From positions 2,932,118 through 2,996,117 of the forward strand of contig NZ_KZ454941.1 in the NCBI RefSeq assembly GCF_002797375.1: a stretch of 64,000 bases of DNA. The letters are read 5' to 3'. Position numbers and translations under genes: made by a program. Source of the stretch: Bacillus sp. FJAT-42315 (GTDB lineage Bacteria; Bacillota; Bacilli; Bacillales; Domibacillaceae). Under the pieces are notes generated by a model, which was not told where the DNA came from, made no database searches, and worked only from the letters and a program-made list of their open reading frames with translations. Shown here in pieces: positions 8,577-17,531 of the stretch (position 1 is the stretch's first letter; each line of letters begins with the position of its first letter).

Positions 8577-9407
8577 TTACTTAGTAAGCTTAAATTTTTC
8601 TCTAAAATGATGTAAAGGACTTGGCCAATCTGTTTGAATCATATCGGCACCTTTATCGACAAGCTTCTGCCATCCATATTCAGGTCCTTTTATAATCGAA
8701 GTATCGTCATCAAATCCTGCGTATAAAATAATATCTTCATCCAATTTGATCGCATTTATCCAAACTAATAAATCTTTCTCTTTTATACTATTAATAGTTT
8801 CATCTTGAAAAAGTGGACTATTAGCATCCTTAGCAATTATCTCCATAGCGACGGTATTAATATTTTTGTATGCTTTAACCTCCTTAATTTCTGATAACTT
8901 TTTAATAATCGGCATATATAAATATTTCACAGGATGTCTCTCTAACCTATCTAAATAGCTTTTGTTAACTGGGGATTTCAATAGTATTTGATTTTGCATA
9001 TCAAATTGATCCAGATAAGGAAGTAGTGTATCCCAGTATTCCCAAGAACGATCTAAATTTAAGAGAATGTCTCCTTTAAATGTATTCAATACATCTTCCA
9101 ATTTCTCAACTTTATAATTGACAACATAGCCGTTATTATTTCGATAATTAAGGGCATCAATTTCTGTTGAATCCATTGTTTTAATGTTACGATCTTGACC
9201 TAAAAGTCTTTTTTCATTCCCATCATGAAAAACATAAAACTTTCCATCTGTCGAACGAACAAGATCAATTTCTAAAATATCCGTGTTAGATTGAACTGCT
9301 GCATAAAAAGCTGGAATCGTATTTTCAACAATATTTCCCATACTACTGCCTCTATGAGTTGCTATTAAAAATGGATGTTGTTTAAGTTTCTCATGGATGA
9401 TATTCAT
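8577..9407 (-). CDS. Glycerophosphodiester phosphodiesterase (cytoplasmic)
   Basis: GDPD-fold enzyme of 276 aa. The catalytic and metal-binding motif is complete: ATHRGSS, ENTIPAF, EIDLVRSTDG and VFHD. The family cleaves glycerophosphodiesters to glycerol 3-phosphate plus an alcohol, or in some members to glycerol plus the alcohol phosphate. No signal peptide is present, so the substrate must be imported first. It lies 12 bases downstream of the ABC permease gene and upstream of an IMPase-family gene. This supports an uptake-then-hydrolysis pathway. Confidence 0.93.
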   Translation of the reverse strand: MNIIHEKLKQHPFLIATHRGSSMGNIVENTIPAFYAAVQSNTDILEIDLVRSTDGKFYVFHDGNEKRLLGQDRNIKTMDSTEIDALNYRNNNGYVVNYKVEKLEDVLNTFKGDILLNLDRSWEYWDTLLPYLDQFDMQNQILLKSPVNKSYLDRLERHPVKYLYMPIIKKLSEIKEVKAYKNINTVAMEIIAKDANSPLFQDETINSIKEKDLLVWINAIKLDEDIILYAGFDDDTSIIKGPEYGWQKLVDKGADMIQTDWPSPLHHFREKFKLTK

Positions 9408-9419
9408 ATTAGACCTCTT

Positions 9420-11135
9420 TTATAATATATTTTTATTTTTACTTCCTTTACCATAAACAAAGTAAATAACGACTGCAGATATCACCATCAAAATAACAGA
9501 ATAGACAAAATTCATTGCTTTCGCATCAATGGAGGCAGTAGGATCTGTATTATTTCGAATGACAATACCTAGTGGTTGATACAATGGATGATATAAAAAT
9601 ACAGTTAAATCATAATCTGCTAATTTACTATTAAAGTTTAATGCGAGTATAGCTAAAGCTGTTGGTAATACGATAGGTACGATGACACGAATAAATGTAT
9701 AAAAAGGACTCGCCCCTAAATTTTTTGCTGCATCCTCAAGCGAACTATCGAATGAATAATAAGCAGCCTTCAAAATTCTCAAAGTAAACGGAGTTGTTTC
9801 AAGCACATATGCGATTAACAACAAACTTAATGTACCTGTTAACACAATATTCCCCATAATAGGCATTGGTTTATCATAGGTCATAATTAAACCTAATGCC
9901 ATTAAAGTACCAGGTATTAACCATGGAATATGGAGTAAATACTCTAAAGATGTTGTTAACTTATTATTATATTTATGGATTAAGCGAGCAATAAATAGCA
10001 TGGCGGCAACACTTATAATTGCAGTTAATCCAGCATAGATGATACTGATAATAAATGGTTCATACGATGAAGCATCAGTTAAAATTTTCTTGTAATTTTC
10101 TAATGTAAAATGGCTCCACGATAGTGTTCCTGTACTAATGCTATATGTATCGGTGAATGAGAAAATAATGACCGCTGTGATTGGTAACACATAAATCACA
10201 AACAGAACATATGCAAAAAAGTGGACAATGATGTTAGCAACCTTATTTTCAATTTTTTGCTTTACTATCTTCGTTTTTACTTTTGATACTGACATATAAA
10301 AACCTTTTTTCTCTGATCTCGTAACTACATAAAGCAAAGCAATTTGTGTAACTCCCAAAAAGATTGCTAACAATGCGGCAAGATCTCTTGAACCCATACT
10401 ATTTGCAAACGAAAGTATCATTGGACTGATTGTTTGAAAATCTTTTCCACCTATGATTAATGGGGCAGACATGGCACCAAGTCCAGTTGCAAATAATAAT
10501 ACAGATAAAGTTGCTAAAACTGGCTTTAATACAGGAAAAACAATATTAACCAAAATCGTCCAAGGAGAAGCTCCCATATTTTTTGCTGCTTCAATCGTTT
10601 GATAATCAATATTTTTCATCGCATTTGAAAGAAAAATAATGTGATTCGTCGTACAAGCAAAAGTCATCACAAACACAACTGCAGGATAACCGATAAACCA
10701 ATCTGGATTCATATGAGGAAAGAGTTTCACTAATAATGTCGTCAAAAACCCTGAACTTCCATAAATAAATTGATAACCAAAAACTAAGATGATTCCACCA
10801 TAAATCAGCGTAGTGAAATAACCGAGCCTTAATATTTTCGCACCTTTAATGTCGAAATAATCTGTGACTAATACTAAGAAAACCCCAATAATGTTCACAG
10901 TAACCACTAATGTAATCCCTAATATAAAGCTATTAATTAAACTTTTCATTGCTCTTTCAGATGAGAATAACTTTTGAAAAGGCTCTAAAGAAAAGGAACC
11001 ATCTTGAAAGAATGTCATATAAAGAATATTTGTATTTGGAAGAATGAGAAATGCGGCAATGAACCATGTGAGTATAATCCCCACAAACCAAAGGTATAAC
11101 TTATTATGAACATGAGAATTTAAAAATTTATTCAT
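9420..11135 (-). CDS. ABC transporter permease, two fused BPD domains (FbpB/PhnV type)
   Basis: Membrane permease of 571 aa with about 12 hydrophobic segments and two binding-protein-dependent transport domains. Each has an EAA loop that docks on the ATPase: EAAKNMGASPWTILV (~residue 205) and DAAKNLGASPFYTF (~residue 480). The tandem-duplicated layout is typical of iron(III), thiamine and 2-aminoethylphosphonate importers. A charged linker (VSKVKTKIVKQKIENK) separates the halves. The start is 10 bases from the end of the ATPase gene. Confidence 0.92.
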   Translation of the reverse strand: MNKFLNSHVHNKLYLWFVGIILTWFIAAFLILPNTNILYMTFFQDGSFSLEPFQKLFSSERAMKSLINSFILGITLVVTVNIIGVFLVLVTDYFDIKGAKILRLGYFTTLIYGGIILVFGYQFIYGSSGFLTTLLVKLFPHMNPDWFIGYPAVVFVMTFACTTNHIIFLSNAMKNIDYQTIEAAKNMGASPWTILVNIVFPVLKPVLATLSVLLFATGLGAMSAPLIIGGKDFQTISPMILSFANSMGSRDLAALLAIFLGVTQIALLYVVTRSEKKGFYMSVSKVKTKIVKQKIENKVANIIVHFFAYVLFVIYVLPITAVIIFSFTDTYSISTGTLSWSHFTLENYKKILTDASSYEPFIISIIYAGLTAIISVAAMLFIARLIHKYNNKLTTSLEYLLHIPWLIPGTLMALGLIMTYDKPMPIMGNIVLTGTLSLLLIAYVLETTPFTLRILKAAYYSFDSSLEDAAKNLGASPFYTFIRVIVPIVLPTALAILALNFNSKLADYDLTVFLYHPLYQPLGIVIRNNTDPTASIDAKAMNFVYSVILMVISAVVIYFVYGKGSKNKNIL

Positions 11136-11145
11136 TCTTATTCTC

Positions 11146-12159
11146 CTAATATTGAAGTATGTCTTTTGGATTAATAAATAATGTTACATCGTCACCTTCA
11201 GAATATCGAAAGTTGCCATCTTCTTTCTCAATATTGATAAGAGTAGAACCCATTACTTCGTATTTATACTGAGAGTATATGCCATAAAATTCTTTCGACA
11301 CTACCTTTGCCTGAAATGCAACAGATTGATGATCACGATCTAGTACTTTCGTTTTTATCTTTTCTGTTCGGATATAATATTTTTGATCAAGATTCAATTT
11401 GATACCTGATTTTCTTGAGGTTTCTCCTATTATTTCTTTGCTCAGTGCATTGGCATCACCTATAAAGTTACACACAAACTCTGTTTTGGATTGATTGTAA
11501 ATATCCTCAGGAGTACCTACTTGCTCAACAACTCCATTATTAAAAACCGCTACACGATCTGACAATGTTAAAGCTTCTTCTTGATCATGCGTCACATAAA
11601 CCGTTGTGATACCTTGTTCTAGTTGCAATTTTTTTAGTTCTTTTCTTAGTTGTTTCCTTAACTTTGCATCCAAGTTTGACAGTGGTTCATCTAAAACGAT
11701 GATCTTTGGAGCAAGCGCCAATGCTCTTGCTATCGCCACACGTTGTTGTTGTCCTCCTGATAATGCTGAAACATTTTTCTTAAGTTGTTCATCGGTTAAA
11801 TCTACAACTCTTGCTAATTCTTCTACCCGTTTATTTATTGCTTCTTTTTTATACTTTTGAACCTTTAATCCAAAAGCGATGTTGTCATAAACGGACATTG
11901 TTGGAAATAAGGCATAGCTTTGAAAAACCATTCCAATTTGTCTTTTTTCAATCGGCATATTTGTAATGTCTTCCCCATCAACAATGATTCTTCCTTTAGT
12001 AGGAGTAAGAAAGCCTACTAATGTTCGTAAGGTTGTTGTTTTCCCGCAACCAGATGGTCCTAGAAACGTAAAGAATTCACCTTCTTTTATATCTAAATTT
12101 AAGTTTTGTATCGCAACAAACTCGTCAAATTTCACTTGTATATCTTGAAATCTAATCAC
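11146..12159 (-). CDS. ABC transporter ATP-binding protein (PotA/FbpC type, TOBE domain)
   Basis: Cytoplasmic ATPase of 337 aa. It has Walker A GPSGCGKTT (~residue 35), Q-loop VFQSYALFP, signature LSGGQQQRVAIARAL, Walker B IIVLDEPLSNLD and the switch His in VTHDQEEA. The C-terminal ~100 residues form a TOBE-like regulatory domain. GTG start after GGAGG. It sits between the binding-protein and permease genes. Confidence 0.93.
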   Translation of the reverse strand: MIRFQDIQVKFDEFVAIQNLNLDIKEGEFFTFLGPSGCGKTTTLRTLVGFLTPTKGRIIVDGEDITNMPIEKRQIGMVFQSYALFPTMSVYDNIAFGLKVQKYKKEAINKRVEELARVVDLTDEQLKKNVSALSGGQQQRVAIARALALAPKIIVLDEPLSNLDAKLRKQLRKELKKLQLEQGITTVYVTHDQEEALTLSDRVAVFNNGVVEQVGTPEDIYNQSKTEFVCNFIGDANALSKEIIGETSRKSGIKLNLDQKYYIRTEKIKTKVLDRDHQSVAFQAKVVSKEFYGIYSQYKYEVMGSTLINIEKEDGNFRYSEGDDVTLFINPKDILQY

Positions 12160-12181
12160 ATGCCATCCTCCTTCATAATGA

Positions 12182-12214
12182 AAACCGTCAAACCCTTTTG
12201 GGTTTCGACGGTTT
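12182..12214 (-). promoter_or_regulatory. Intercistronic stem-loop between binding-protein and ATPase genes
   Basis: A long near-perfect hairpin: AAACCGTC and AAACCC pair with GGGTTT and GACGGTTT around a 4-nt loop, with one unpaired C. On the transcribed minus strand only TTTT follows, so it could be a leaky terminator or a stabiliser of the upstream mRNA. Either would give more binding protein than transporter, a common arrangement for importers (inference). Confidence 0.7.
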
Positions 12215-12310
12215 ATACCTTCTTCTTACTAGGGGGAGTAAGAAAAAAGTTCTACAACTTCAAACTACCTTCCTTGATTAACCATAAGACTATTCAACAC
12301 ACTTTTATAA

Positions 12311-13378
12311 TTAGAATATCTCTAATTCAATTTTCTCTACCCAATCGTCAATATGCTCAGCGATGAACTTGTAATCCATTTCTTGAACCGTTGTAATTTC
12401 ACCAATTTGTTTCATTCTGTCTGGTGCTTTTTCAACTGCTTTTGTATTTACAGGTAAAGAACCAAATTGTTCAGCCCAAGAACCTTGAATTTCTGCACTG
12501 CCAAACCAATTCATGAACTCTTCTGCTACTAGAGTATCTTGATCTTTCCCTTTATTAATGATTCCTATTTGCTCAACTGTTGTTGGTACACCAATTTCTG
12601 GTGAAACAATACCAGCTTCAAAACCAAATTCCTCTTCAATTCCAGGCAAACCACTTGAATAAATGAAAGAAATCGGCACTTTTCCTGAAGCAAGGTTTGC
12701 ATTAGCATCTTCACCTTCTGGCGTTTTATATCCATTGTCAAAGAACAACTCTATTTCTTTCCACCCATCTCCAGATATACCCAACTCACCATTTTCATCT
12801 AAATGTCTCATTAACATTCCGTATACTACTGAGCGATTTGTCCCTCCACCTAAGTTAATAGGAACATGATATTTCCCTTTAAATTCTTCATTTTCAATTA
12901 AGTCTGTCCAATCTTTAGGAGCCGTTTCTTCTGTATAAACATCTTTGTTATAAATCATAAAAATTCTTTGTTCTACTAGTGGATGATAGAAGTTGGCATT
13001 ATCGATTGAATTTTCCGGAGTTTCAGCAGTCCATTCTGGTTCAAACGGAACCAGTAAATCATTTGACTTTAATGTTTCAAAATTCATTTGATTTAATCCA
13101 AAAACAACATCCGCCAAAGGATTGTTCTTTTCAGAAACTAAACGGTTTAAAAGATCTCCACCACCAGCTTCAACTAGCTCGAGATCAAAACCTGCTTCAG
13201 CAGCTTTTTCAGTTAACCAATCTCCACGTCCATCAGATAAGGAGTTCGAATAAATAACAAGAGATTTTTTTTCATCTTTTGAATCTGTTTCCGCTGAATT
13301 ATTACCCATACAACCAGCTAAAATACTTGCTACTAACATAAATGCCATTAAGAGTAGAAATGATTTTTTTGCTTGCAT
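12311..13378 (-). CDS. ABC transporter substrate-binding lipoprotein
   Basis: Extracellular solute-binding protein of 355 aa with a lipoprotein signal peptide: a basic N terminus, a hydrophobic stretch and lipobox LAGC (Cys ~22). It is then anchored to the outer face of the membrane. The fold resembles the Fbp/Phn/Pot cluster (SLVIYSNSLSDGRGDWL; VVFGLNQMNFETLK). The ligand cannot be deduced from sequence. The ATG at 13378 follows AAAAGGAG with 7-nt spacing; an upstream in-frame TTG overlaps that site. First gene of the block, preceded by a candidate operator. Confidence 0.88.
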   Translation of the reverse strand: MQAKKSFLLLMAFMLVASILAGCMGNNSAETDSKDEKKSLVIYSNSLSDGRGDWLTEKAAEAGFDLELVEAGGGDLLNRLVSEKNNPLADVVFGLNQMNFETLKSNDLLVPFEPEWTAETPENSIDNANFYHPLVEQRIFMIYNKDVYTEETAPKDWTDLIENEEFKGKYHVPINLGGGTNRSVVYGMLMRHLDENGELGISGDGWKEIELFFDNGYKTPEGEDANANLASGKVPISFIYSSGLPGIEEEFGFEAGIVSPEIGVPTTVEQIGIINKGKDQDTLVAEEFMNWFGSAEIQGSWAEQFGSLPVNTKAVEKAPDRMKQIGEITTVQEMDYKFIAEHIDDWVEKIELEIF

Positions 13379-13411
13379 TATTTTTCTCCTTTTCAAGATA
13401 CATTATTTGGT

Positions 13412-13426
13412 ATCGAAAAATTCGAT
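13412..13426. promoter_or_regulatory. Candidate operator palindrome upstream of the ABC operon
   Basis: ATCGAA-AAA-TTCGAT, a perfect 6-bp inverted repeat with a 3-bp centre, 34 bases upstream of the binding-protein start. Size and position fit a LacI-family operator. The rest of 13379-13726 holds only a weak imperfect stem (13691-13723, GCTTCAACA / TGTTAAAGC), with no gene visible. Confidence 0.4.
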
Positions 13427-13727
13427 CAAGACGAAACATAGTTTATTGAATCTCTACACTTTACTGTTTTTATGCCCCCCTCTCTTTTTTTGGAACGTGT
13501 CAATTTCTATTGCAATTTCATTATATTTAGGCAATAAAGCATCGTCAATAAGATTTACAGTTGTTTAACGTCAGCTTTACAAACTTTATATTTTCCTTTT
13601 CAATCTTAAAACTAAGGTGAAATTTTGAAAAACTATCCTGATATTTTACTCCCAACCATGCATGAAAATTTTTTCACACAATAAAAAGCTGCTTCAACAC
13701 CATTAATTTCTAGATGTTAAAGCAACC

Positions 13728-13756
13728 AAAAAAGGGCTGACATCAAAGTCAGCCCT
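13728..13756 (-). terminator. Terminator copy 2 (NCS2 permease)
   Basis: Same hairpin as at 5382-5410: AGGGCTGAC / GTCAGCCCT followed by TTTTTT on the minus strand, directly after the permease stop. Confidence 0.9.
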
Positions 13757-13759
13757 AAC

Positions 13760-15031
13760 CTATACCTTTTCCCAACGCACAAATAATTCTAATCCAATCG
13801 ATAGCAGCACACCGACCATGAGTCCGTTTGAAATTAACGGCTGTAAAAAGATCGGCAAAGTGCTGAAAATGGCCGGATCAATCGTCATTAAACTAATCCC
13901 TACTAATACAGGAACGGCAATTCGAAAAATGGTGTTCGAATTGAATTCCGTCCCTTGCAAAGACTTTAAAGCCGTTCCAAACAGCTGTAAATAAGCGATA
14001 AATAAAACGGCATTCCCTACCGTAATTGGTAGCGTGGCAAAGAAATCACCGGCTGCCGGAATCAAGCCGAGCACACTAAAAAATACCCCACCAATAATAA
14101 ACGGACGTCGATCAAAAATGCGCGTACTTTCAAGAAAGCCGAGTGAAGAAGCAAATGGAGCGTATGGAACAAGCCCTAAAGGAGCCGTCAAAACCGTATA
14201 AATACCCGTTAAAGACAAAGAACGATTAAATTGCTTATTAGTCGGTTCTTCTTTATAAAACGAGCTCGCCGCTTGAATAGCCGTAACCGTATTGCTCATA
14301 TTCAGCAAACACGCGACAAACGTCGTAATAATAATCCCCCACTCTAAATTGGGCTGACCTAAAGGAAAGAGTGAAAAGGCCGCGTTCTCACTCGAAGGCA
14401 TCGCCTCTACTGGAAACAACAAACGATACAAGACCCAGCCCGTTACAATCCCGATCAAAATCGAGAAATTGCTCAGCACTTCTTTTCCTTTCACTTTTAA
14501 CACTCCAACTAGCACAGCAATAGCGATAGAAAATAAACTGACTGGAATATCTAAACCACCGCTAGGAGTTAGCTTCAGCATTCCACCAAAGAAAATGATC
14601 ACTAGTTGAATCGCTAACAAAAATAAATAGACACTCATAACCATCGGAGTGAAAATTTTATTGAGCCAAGGAACTAATCCTAGTCCTCCCATCACAACCA
14701 TCAGCAAACCAGCAGCGATTATTCCTGTTGCCATTGCCCCGCCAATCGTCTGTAAATCCATATTGAGAGCGGCAGCCGACGCACTAATGTTTAAAAATAA
14801 TCCCCACATCAAGCCTGAATGCCCTTCCATTAACGGATAGCGATGCCCCCAGACCCCTTGTAGCACACAAGCGATACCAGTGACAATGAGCGAACTCTTT
14901 AATGTCATCGCAATTTCCGCCGCCGATAAATCAAATGCCGTTCCAATCGACACCGGCACAACAATCGTATTTGCAAAAATAAAAAAGAACCATTGCAAAG
15001 ACGCGACTCCTGTTTTTAAGTGAGCATTCAT
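13760..15031 (-). CDS. NCS2-family purine/pyrimidine permease
   Basis: Membrane protein of about 423 aa with 12-14 hydrophobic segments, belonging to the nucleobase:cation symporter-2 / xanthine-uracil permease family; it looks most like B. subtilis YwdJ. Useful segments are NTIVVPVSIGTAFDLS near the N terminus and NMSNTVTAIQAASSFY in the second half. The start is placed at the Met before NAHLKTGVASLQ; 17 earlier codons lack a ribosome site. Its 3' end and terminator are duplicated at 5381-5453. Confidence 0.85.
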   Translation of the reverse strand: MNAHLKTGVASLQWFFFIFANTIVVPVSIGTAFDLSAAEIAMTLKSSLIVTGIACVLQGVWGHRYPLMEGHSGLMWGLFLNISASAAALNMDLQTIGGAMATGIIAAGLLMVVMGGLGLVPWLNKIFTPMVMSVYLFLLAIQLVIIFFGGMLKLTPSGGLDIPVSLFSIAIAVLVGVLKVKGKEVLSNFSILIGIVTGWVLYRLLFPVEAMPSSENAAFSLFPLGQPNLEWGIIITTFVACLLNMSNTVTAIQAASSFYKEEPTNKQFNRSLSLTGIYTVLTAPLGLVPYAPFASSLGFLESTRIFDRRPFIIGGVFFSVLGLIPAAGDFFATLPITVGNAVLFIAYLQLFGTALKSLQGTEFNSNTIFRIAVPVLVGISLMTIDPAIFSTLPIFLQPLISNGLMVGVLLSIGLELFVRWEKV

Positions 15032-15195
15032 TTCGTTACCAACCTCTTTCTTAAGACCACCATTTAAAAAAGCTGAAATCATTTTAACATAGATACTTTA
15101 CTTTCGTTAGCATAGATTCATGTATAGCCCTATTGTTCATTAATAAATAGGAGATAATACATATAGGCATTAAGTCTAATTTTTCTTTGAAAAAT

Positions 15196-15230
15196 AAAAA
15201 GGCTCTTTGAGAAAAAACTCAAAGAACCTT
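15196..15230 (-). terminator. Terminator of the YfcC/M20/epimerase operon
   Basis: CTCTTTGAG / CTCAAAGA stem, extended by AGG/CCT, with an A6 loop; a T-rich tract follows on the minus strand. Confidence 0.85.
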
Positions 15231-15236
15231 CAGGAC

Positions 15237-16343
15237 TTATTGAACTTCACAGGAAAAACATGTAATCTCTTTCACGAAATCTTCATCCACTTCAATGCCA
15301 AGCCCTGGTTGATCACTGAGTTGAAGAACATCTCCTTTAAAAGTTACTTTTGCCACATCTTTTGAAAACATTTGCGGACCGACCATTTCATTTGTTTCGA
15401 TAATAGACTTAGCCATGGCGAGGTGAGCACCAGCCATTGTACCAATCGCTGACTCTACCATCGAGCCGATTTGACATGGCATATCCGCCGCATCCGCTAA
15501 ATTAGCTAACGCTAAAGCTGGATAAATGCCGCCAGATTTCATCAGCTTAATGTTGAGCATATCAGCTGCTCTCATCTCGATGACGTCTACTAAATCGTGA
15601 ATGTTATGCACACCTTCATCTACCATAATGCTCGCAGGAGAAACGGATCTTATTTCCTTCATCGATTTTAAATCATGCGCTTTGACAGGTTGTTCATACC
15701 AATCCACGTCACAGTCAACCGTTTCACGAATCACTTTCAACGCTTCAATTCGACTCCACCCTTGGTTAGCATCGACTCTTAATTGAACATTCGCACCAAT
15801 CGCCTTTCTCACTGCTTGAATCCGTTGAATGTCTACCTTAGCATTCGTTCCTACTTTAATTTTGATATTGCGACAACCCGCGGCCACATAGTTGCGCGCA
15901 TCCTCTGCCATAACGGCAGGATCTTTAATACTGATTACTTGAGGAACTTGTAATTCCTCATGGGCTTTTCCGCCAATTAACTGATAGACAGGTTGTCCTG
16001 TCATTTTCCCCATTAAATCATATAATGCGATATCTAAAGCGGCCTTTGCCGAAGGAACCTCTGAGACTGTTTCATTAAACTTTCTATGGATACGATCGAT
16101 AGAGAATGGACTTTCATTGATTAATAGTGGAGCTAATTCATTTTGAATCACTTGATACGTGCTTTCCCATGTTTCTCCGGTCACAATCGGATCTGGCACA
16201 GCCTCTCCCCAACCAACTAGGCCGTTTTCTGTTTCTACTCGTGTCAGAACGGTTGGCATATCATCTAACCGAAGATAAGAGATAATAAACGGCTCTTTCA
16301 ATGGTAAACGAGCAGCAAATACATCTATTTTTTTAATTTTCAT
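15237..16343 (-). CDS. Enolase-superfamily epimerase (dipeptide epimerase / mandelate racemase group)
   Basis: TIM-barrel enzyme of 368 aa. It has the catalytic Lys in NIKIKVG (K-x-K), metal ligands in LRVDANQGW (Asp), DWYEQPV (Glu) and MVDEGVH (Asp), and the second catalytic Lys in NIKLMKSGG. This resembles Ala-Glu (L-Xaa) dipeptide epimerases or N-acyl amino acid racemases; muconate cycloisomerase is less likely. Pairing with an M20 hydrolase and a YfcC carrier supports use of peptides or acyl-amino acids. The start may be ATG 16343 (after AAGGAG, 12 nt) or ATG 16364, which overlaps the upstream stop as TAATG. Confidence 0.85.
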   Translation of the reverse strand: MKIKKIDVFAARLPLKEPFIISYLRLDDMPTVLTRVETENGLVGWGEAVPDPIVTGETWESTYQVIQNELAPLLINESPFSIDRIHRKFNETVSEVPSAKAALDIALYDLMGKMTGQPVYQLIGGKAHEELQVPQVISIKDPAVMAEDARNYVAAGCRNIKIKVGTNAKVDIQRIQAVRKAIGANVQLRVDANQGWSRIEALKVIRETVDCDVDWYEQPVKAHDLKSMKEIRSVSPASIMVDEGVHNIHDLVDVIEMRAADMLNIKLMKSGGIYPALALANLADAADMPCQIGSMVESAIGTMAGAHLAMAKSIIETNEMVGPQMFSKDVAKVTFKGDVLQLSDQPGLGIEVDEDFVKEITCFSCEVQ

Positions 16344-16363
16344 GTGATGAACAGGCTCCTTCA

Positions 16364-17512
16364 TTAATTATAATTTTTGACAATATCAATAAATAATTTA
16401 ATAGCATCTGGAATGACGTCTTCATCAATATCGAATCGAGGATGGTGGTGTGGATACGCACTTTTTTCCCCACCCATGCCGACAAAAATAAACGCTCCTG
16501 GCTTTTGCTGCAAATAATAGGAGAAATCCTCCCCTCCCATTACCGGCTCAATTAACTCAAATACGTCCTCACCAAATGACTCACGAATAACAGATTCAAC
16601 AAACTGCGATTCTTTCGGATGATTCACAAGCGGTGGTGTACCATAGATAAAGTCAATATGAGCCTTTGCACCAAATGCGTAACAAATCCCTTCTGTAAGT
16701 TGGACTGTTTGCTCCTGAATCGTCTTCACTGCTCTCGGAGTTAATGCTCGAATCGTTCCAATCAATTTCGCTGTGTTCGGAATAATGTTATAGGTCGATC
16801 CTGCTTCAATTTTCCCAACGGTGATCACACCAGCATCAATAGGATTCAGCTTACGACTGACAATACTTTGCAAAGATTGAATGACGTGAGTAGCTACATA
16901 AATGGGATCGACTGTCTCATGCGGCATGGATCCATGACCACCAGAACCTTCAATCACTATTTCAAAGTCATCAATTGAGGCCATCATCGGCCCATGAGTC
17001 AGACCAATTTTTCCTTTTTCAAGCCCTTGCCATAAATGCAACCCAAAGATCACATCAATATGATCTAACACCCCTTGCTTGACGAGTGCGTCTGCTCCAC
17101 TAGGAGTAATTTCTTCAGCTGATTGAAAAATAAGCACAACATTTGGTTCAATTTCTTTTCTATGATTAGACAGCCACTCCGCCACGGCAAGCAACACCGC
17201 TGTATGTCCATCATGCCCACACATATGAGCAACTCCAGGACGCTTGGAAATATACGGTTGATCCCCTTCCTCCGTGATCGCCAAAGCATCTATATCTGCT
17301 CGTAAAGCAATCGTCTTATCACCTTTTGTTCCTTTTATAAAACCAACCACACTAGGCGGCTGATAATCTAATAGTTCGATATTTAAGGATTCTAATCGCT
17401 TGCGAATGAATGCATTTGTTTCATACTCTTCTCCGGATAATTCAGGATATTGATGAAAATGACGTCGATCTTCAATCGCTTGTTTAATTAAATGATCATC
17501 GACAATAGTCAC
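16364..17512 (-). CDS. M20-family amidohydrolase / N-acyl amino acid hydrolase
   Basis: Zn-dependent peptidase-family M20D protein of 382 aa. It has metal-binding MCGHDGHTA (~residue 97), QSAEEI (~132), HLWQGL, the dimerisation-domain GSGGHGSMPHE and the C-terminal HHHPRFDIDED. Relatives cleave N-acetyl or other N-acyl groups from amino acids or peptides. GTG start after GAGGAGG. It is the middle gene of the YfcC-M20-epimerase operon; its stop overlaps the next ATG (TAATG). Confidence 0.92.
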   Translation of the reverse strand: MTIVDDHLIKQAIEDRRHFHQYPELSGEEYETNAFIRKRLESLNIELLDYQPPSVVGFIKGTKGDKTIALRADIDALAITEEGDQPYISKRPGVAHMCGHDGHTAVLLAVAEWLSNHRKEIEPNVVLIFQSAEEITPSGADALVKQGVLDHIDVIFGLHLWQGLEKGKIGLTHGPMMASIDDFEIVIEGSGGHGSMPHETVDPIYVATHVIQSLQSIVSRKLNPIDAGVITVGKIEAGSTYNIIPNTAKLIGTIRALTPRAVKTIQEQTVQLTEGICYAFGAKAHIDFIYGTPPLVNHPKESQFVESVIRESFGEDVFELIEPVMGGEDFSYYLQQKPGAFIFVGMGGEKSAYPHHHPRFDIDEDVIPDAIKLFIDIVKNYN

Positions 17513-17531
17513 AAAAAAACCTCCTCTTCAT

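Noticed and set aside
13474-13503. Promoter with TTGACA (13503-13498) for the ABC operon
   Set aside because: No acceptable -10 at 16-18 bp; the only TATAAT-like bases are too far away.
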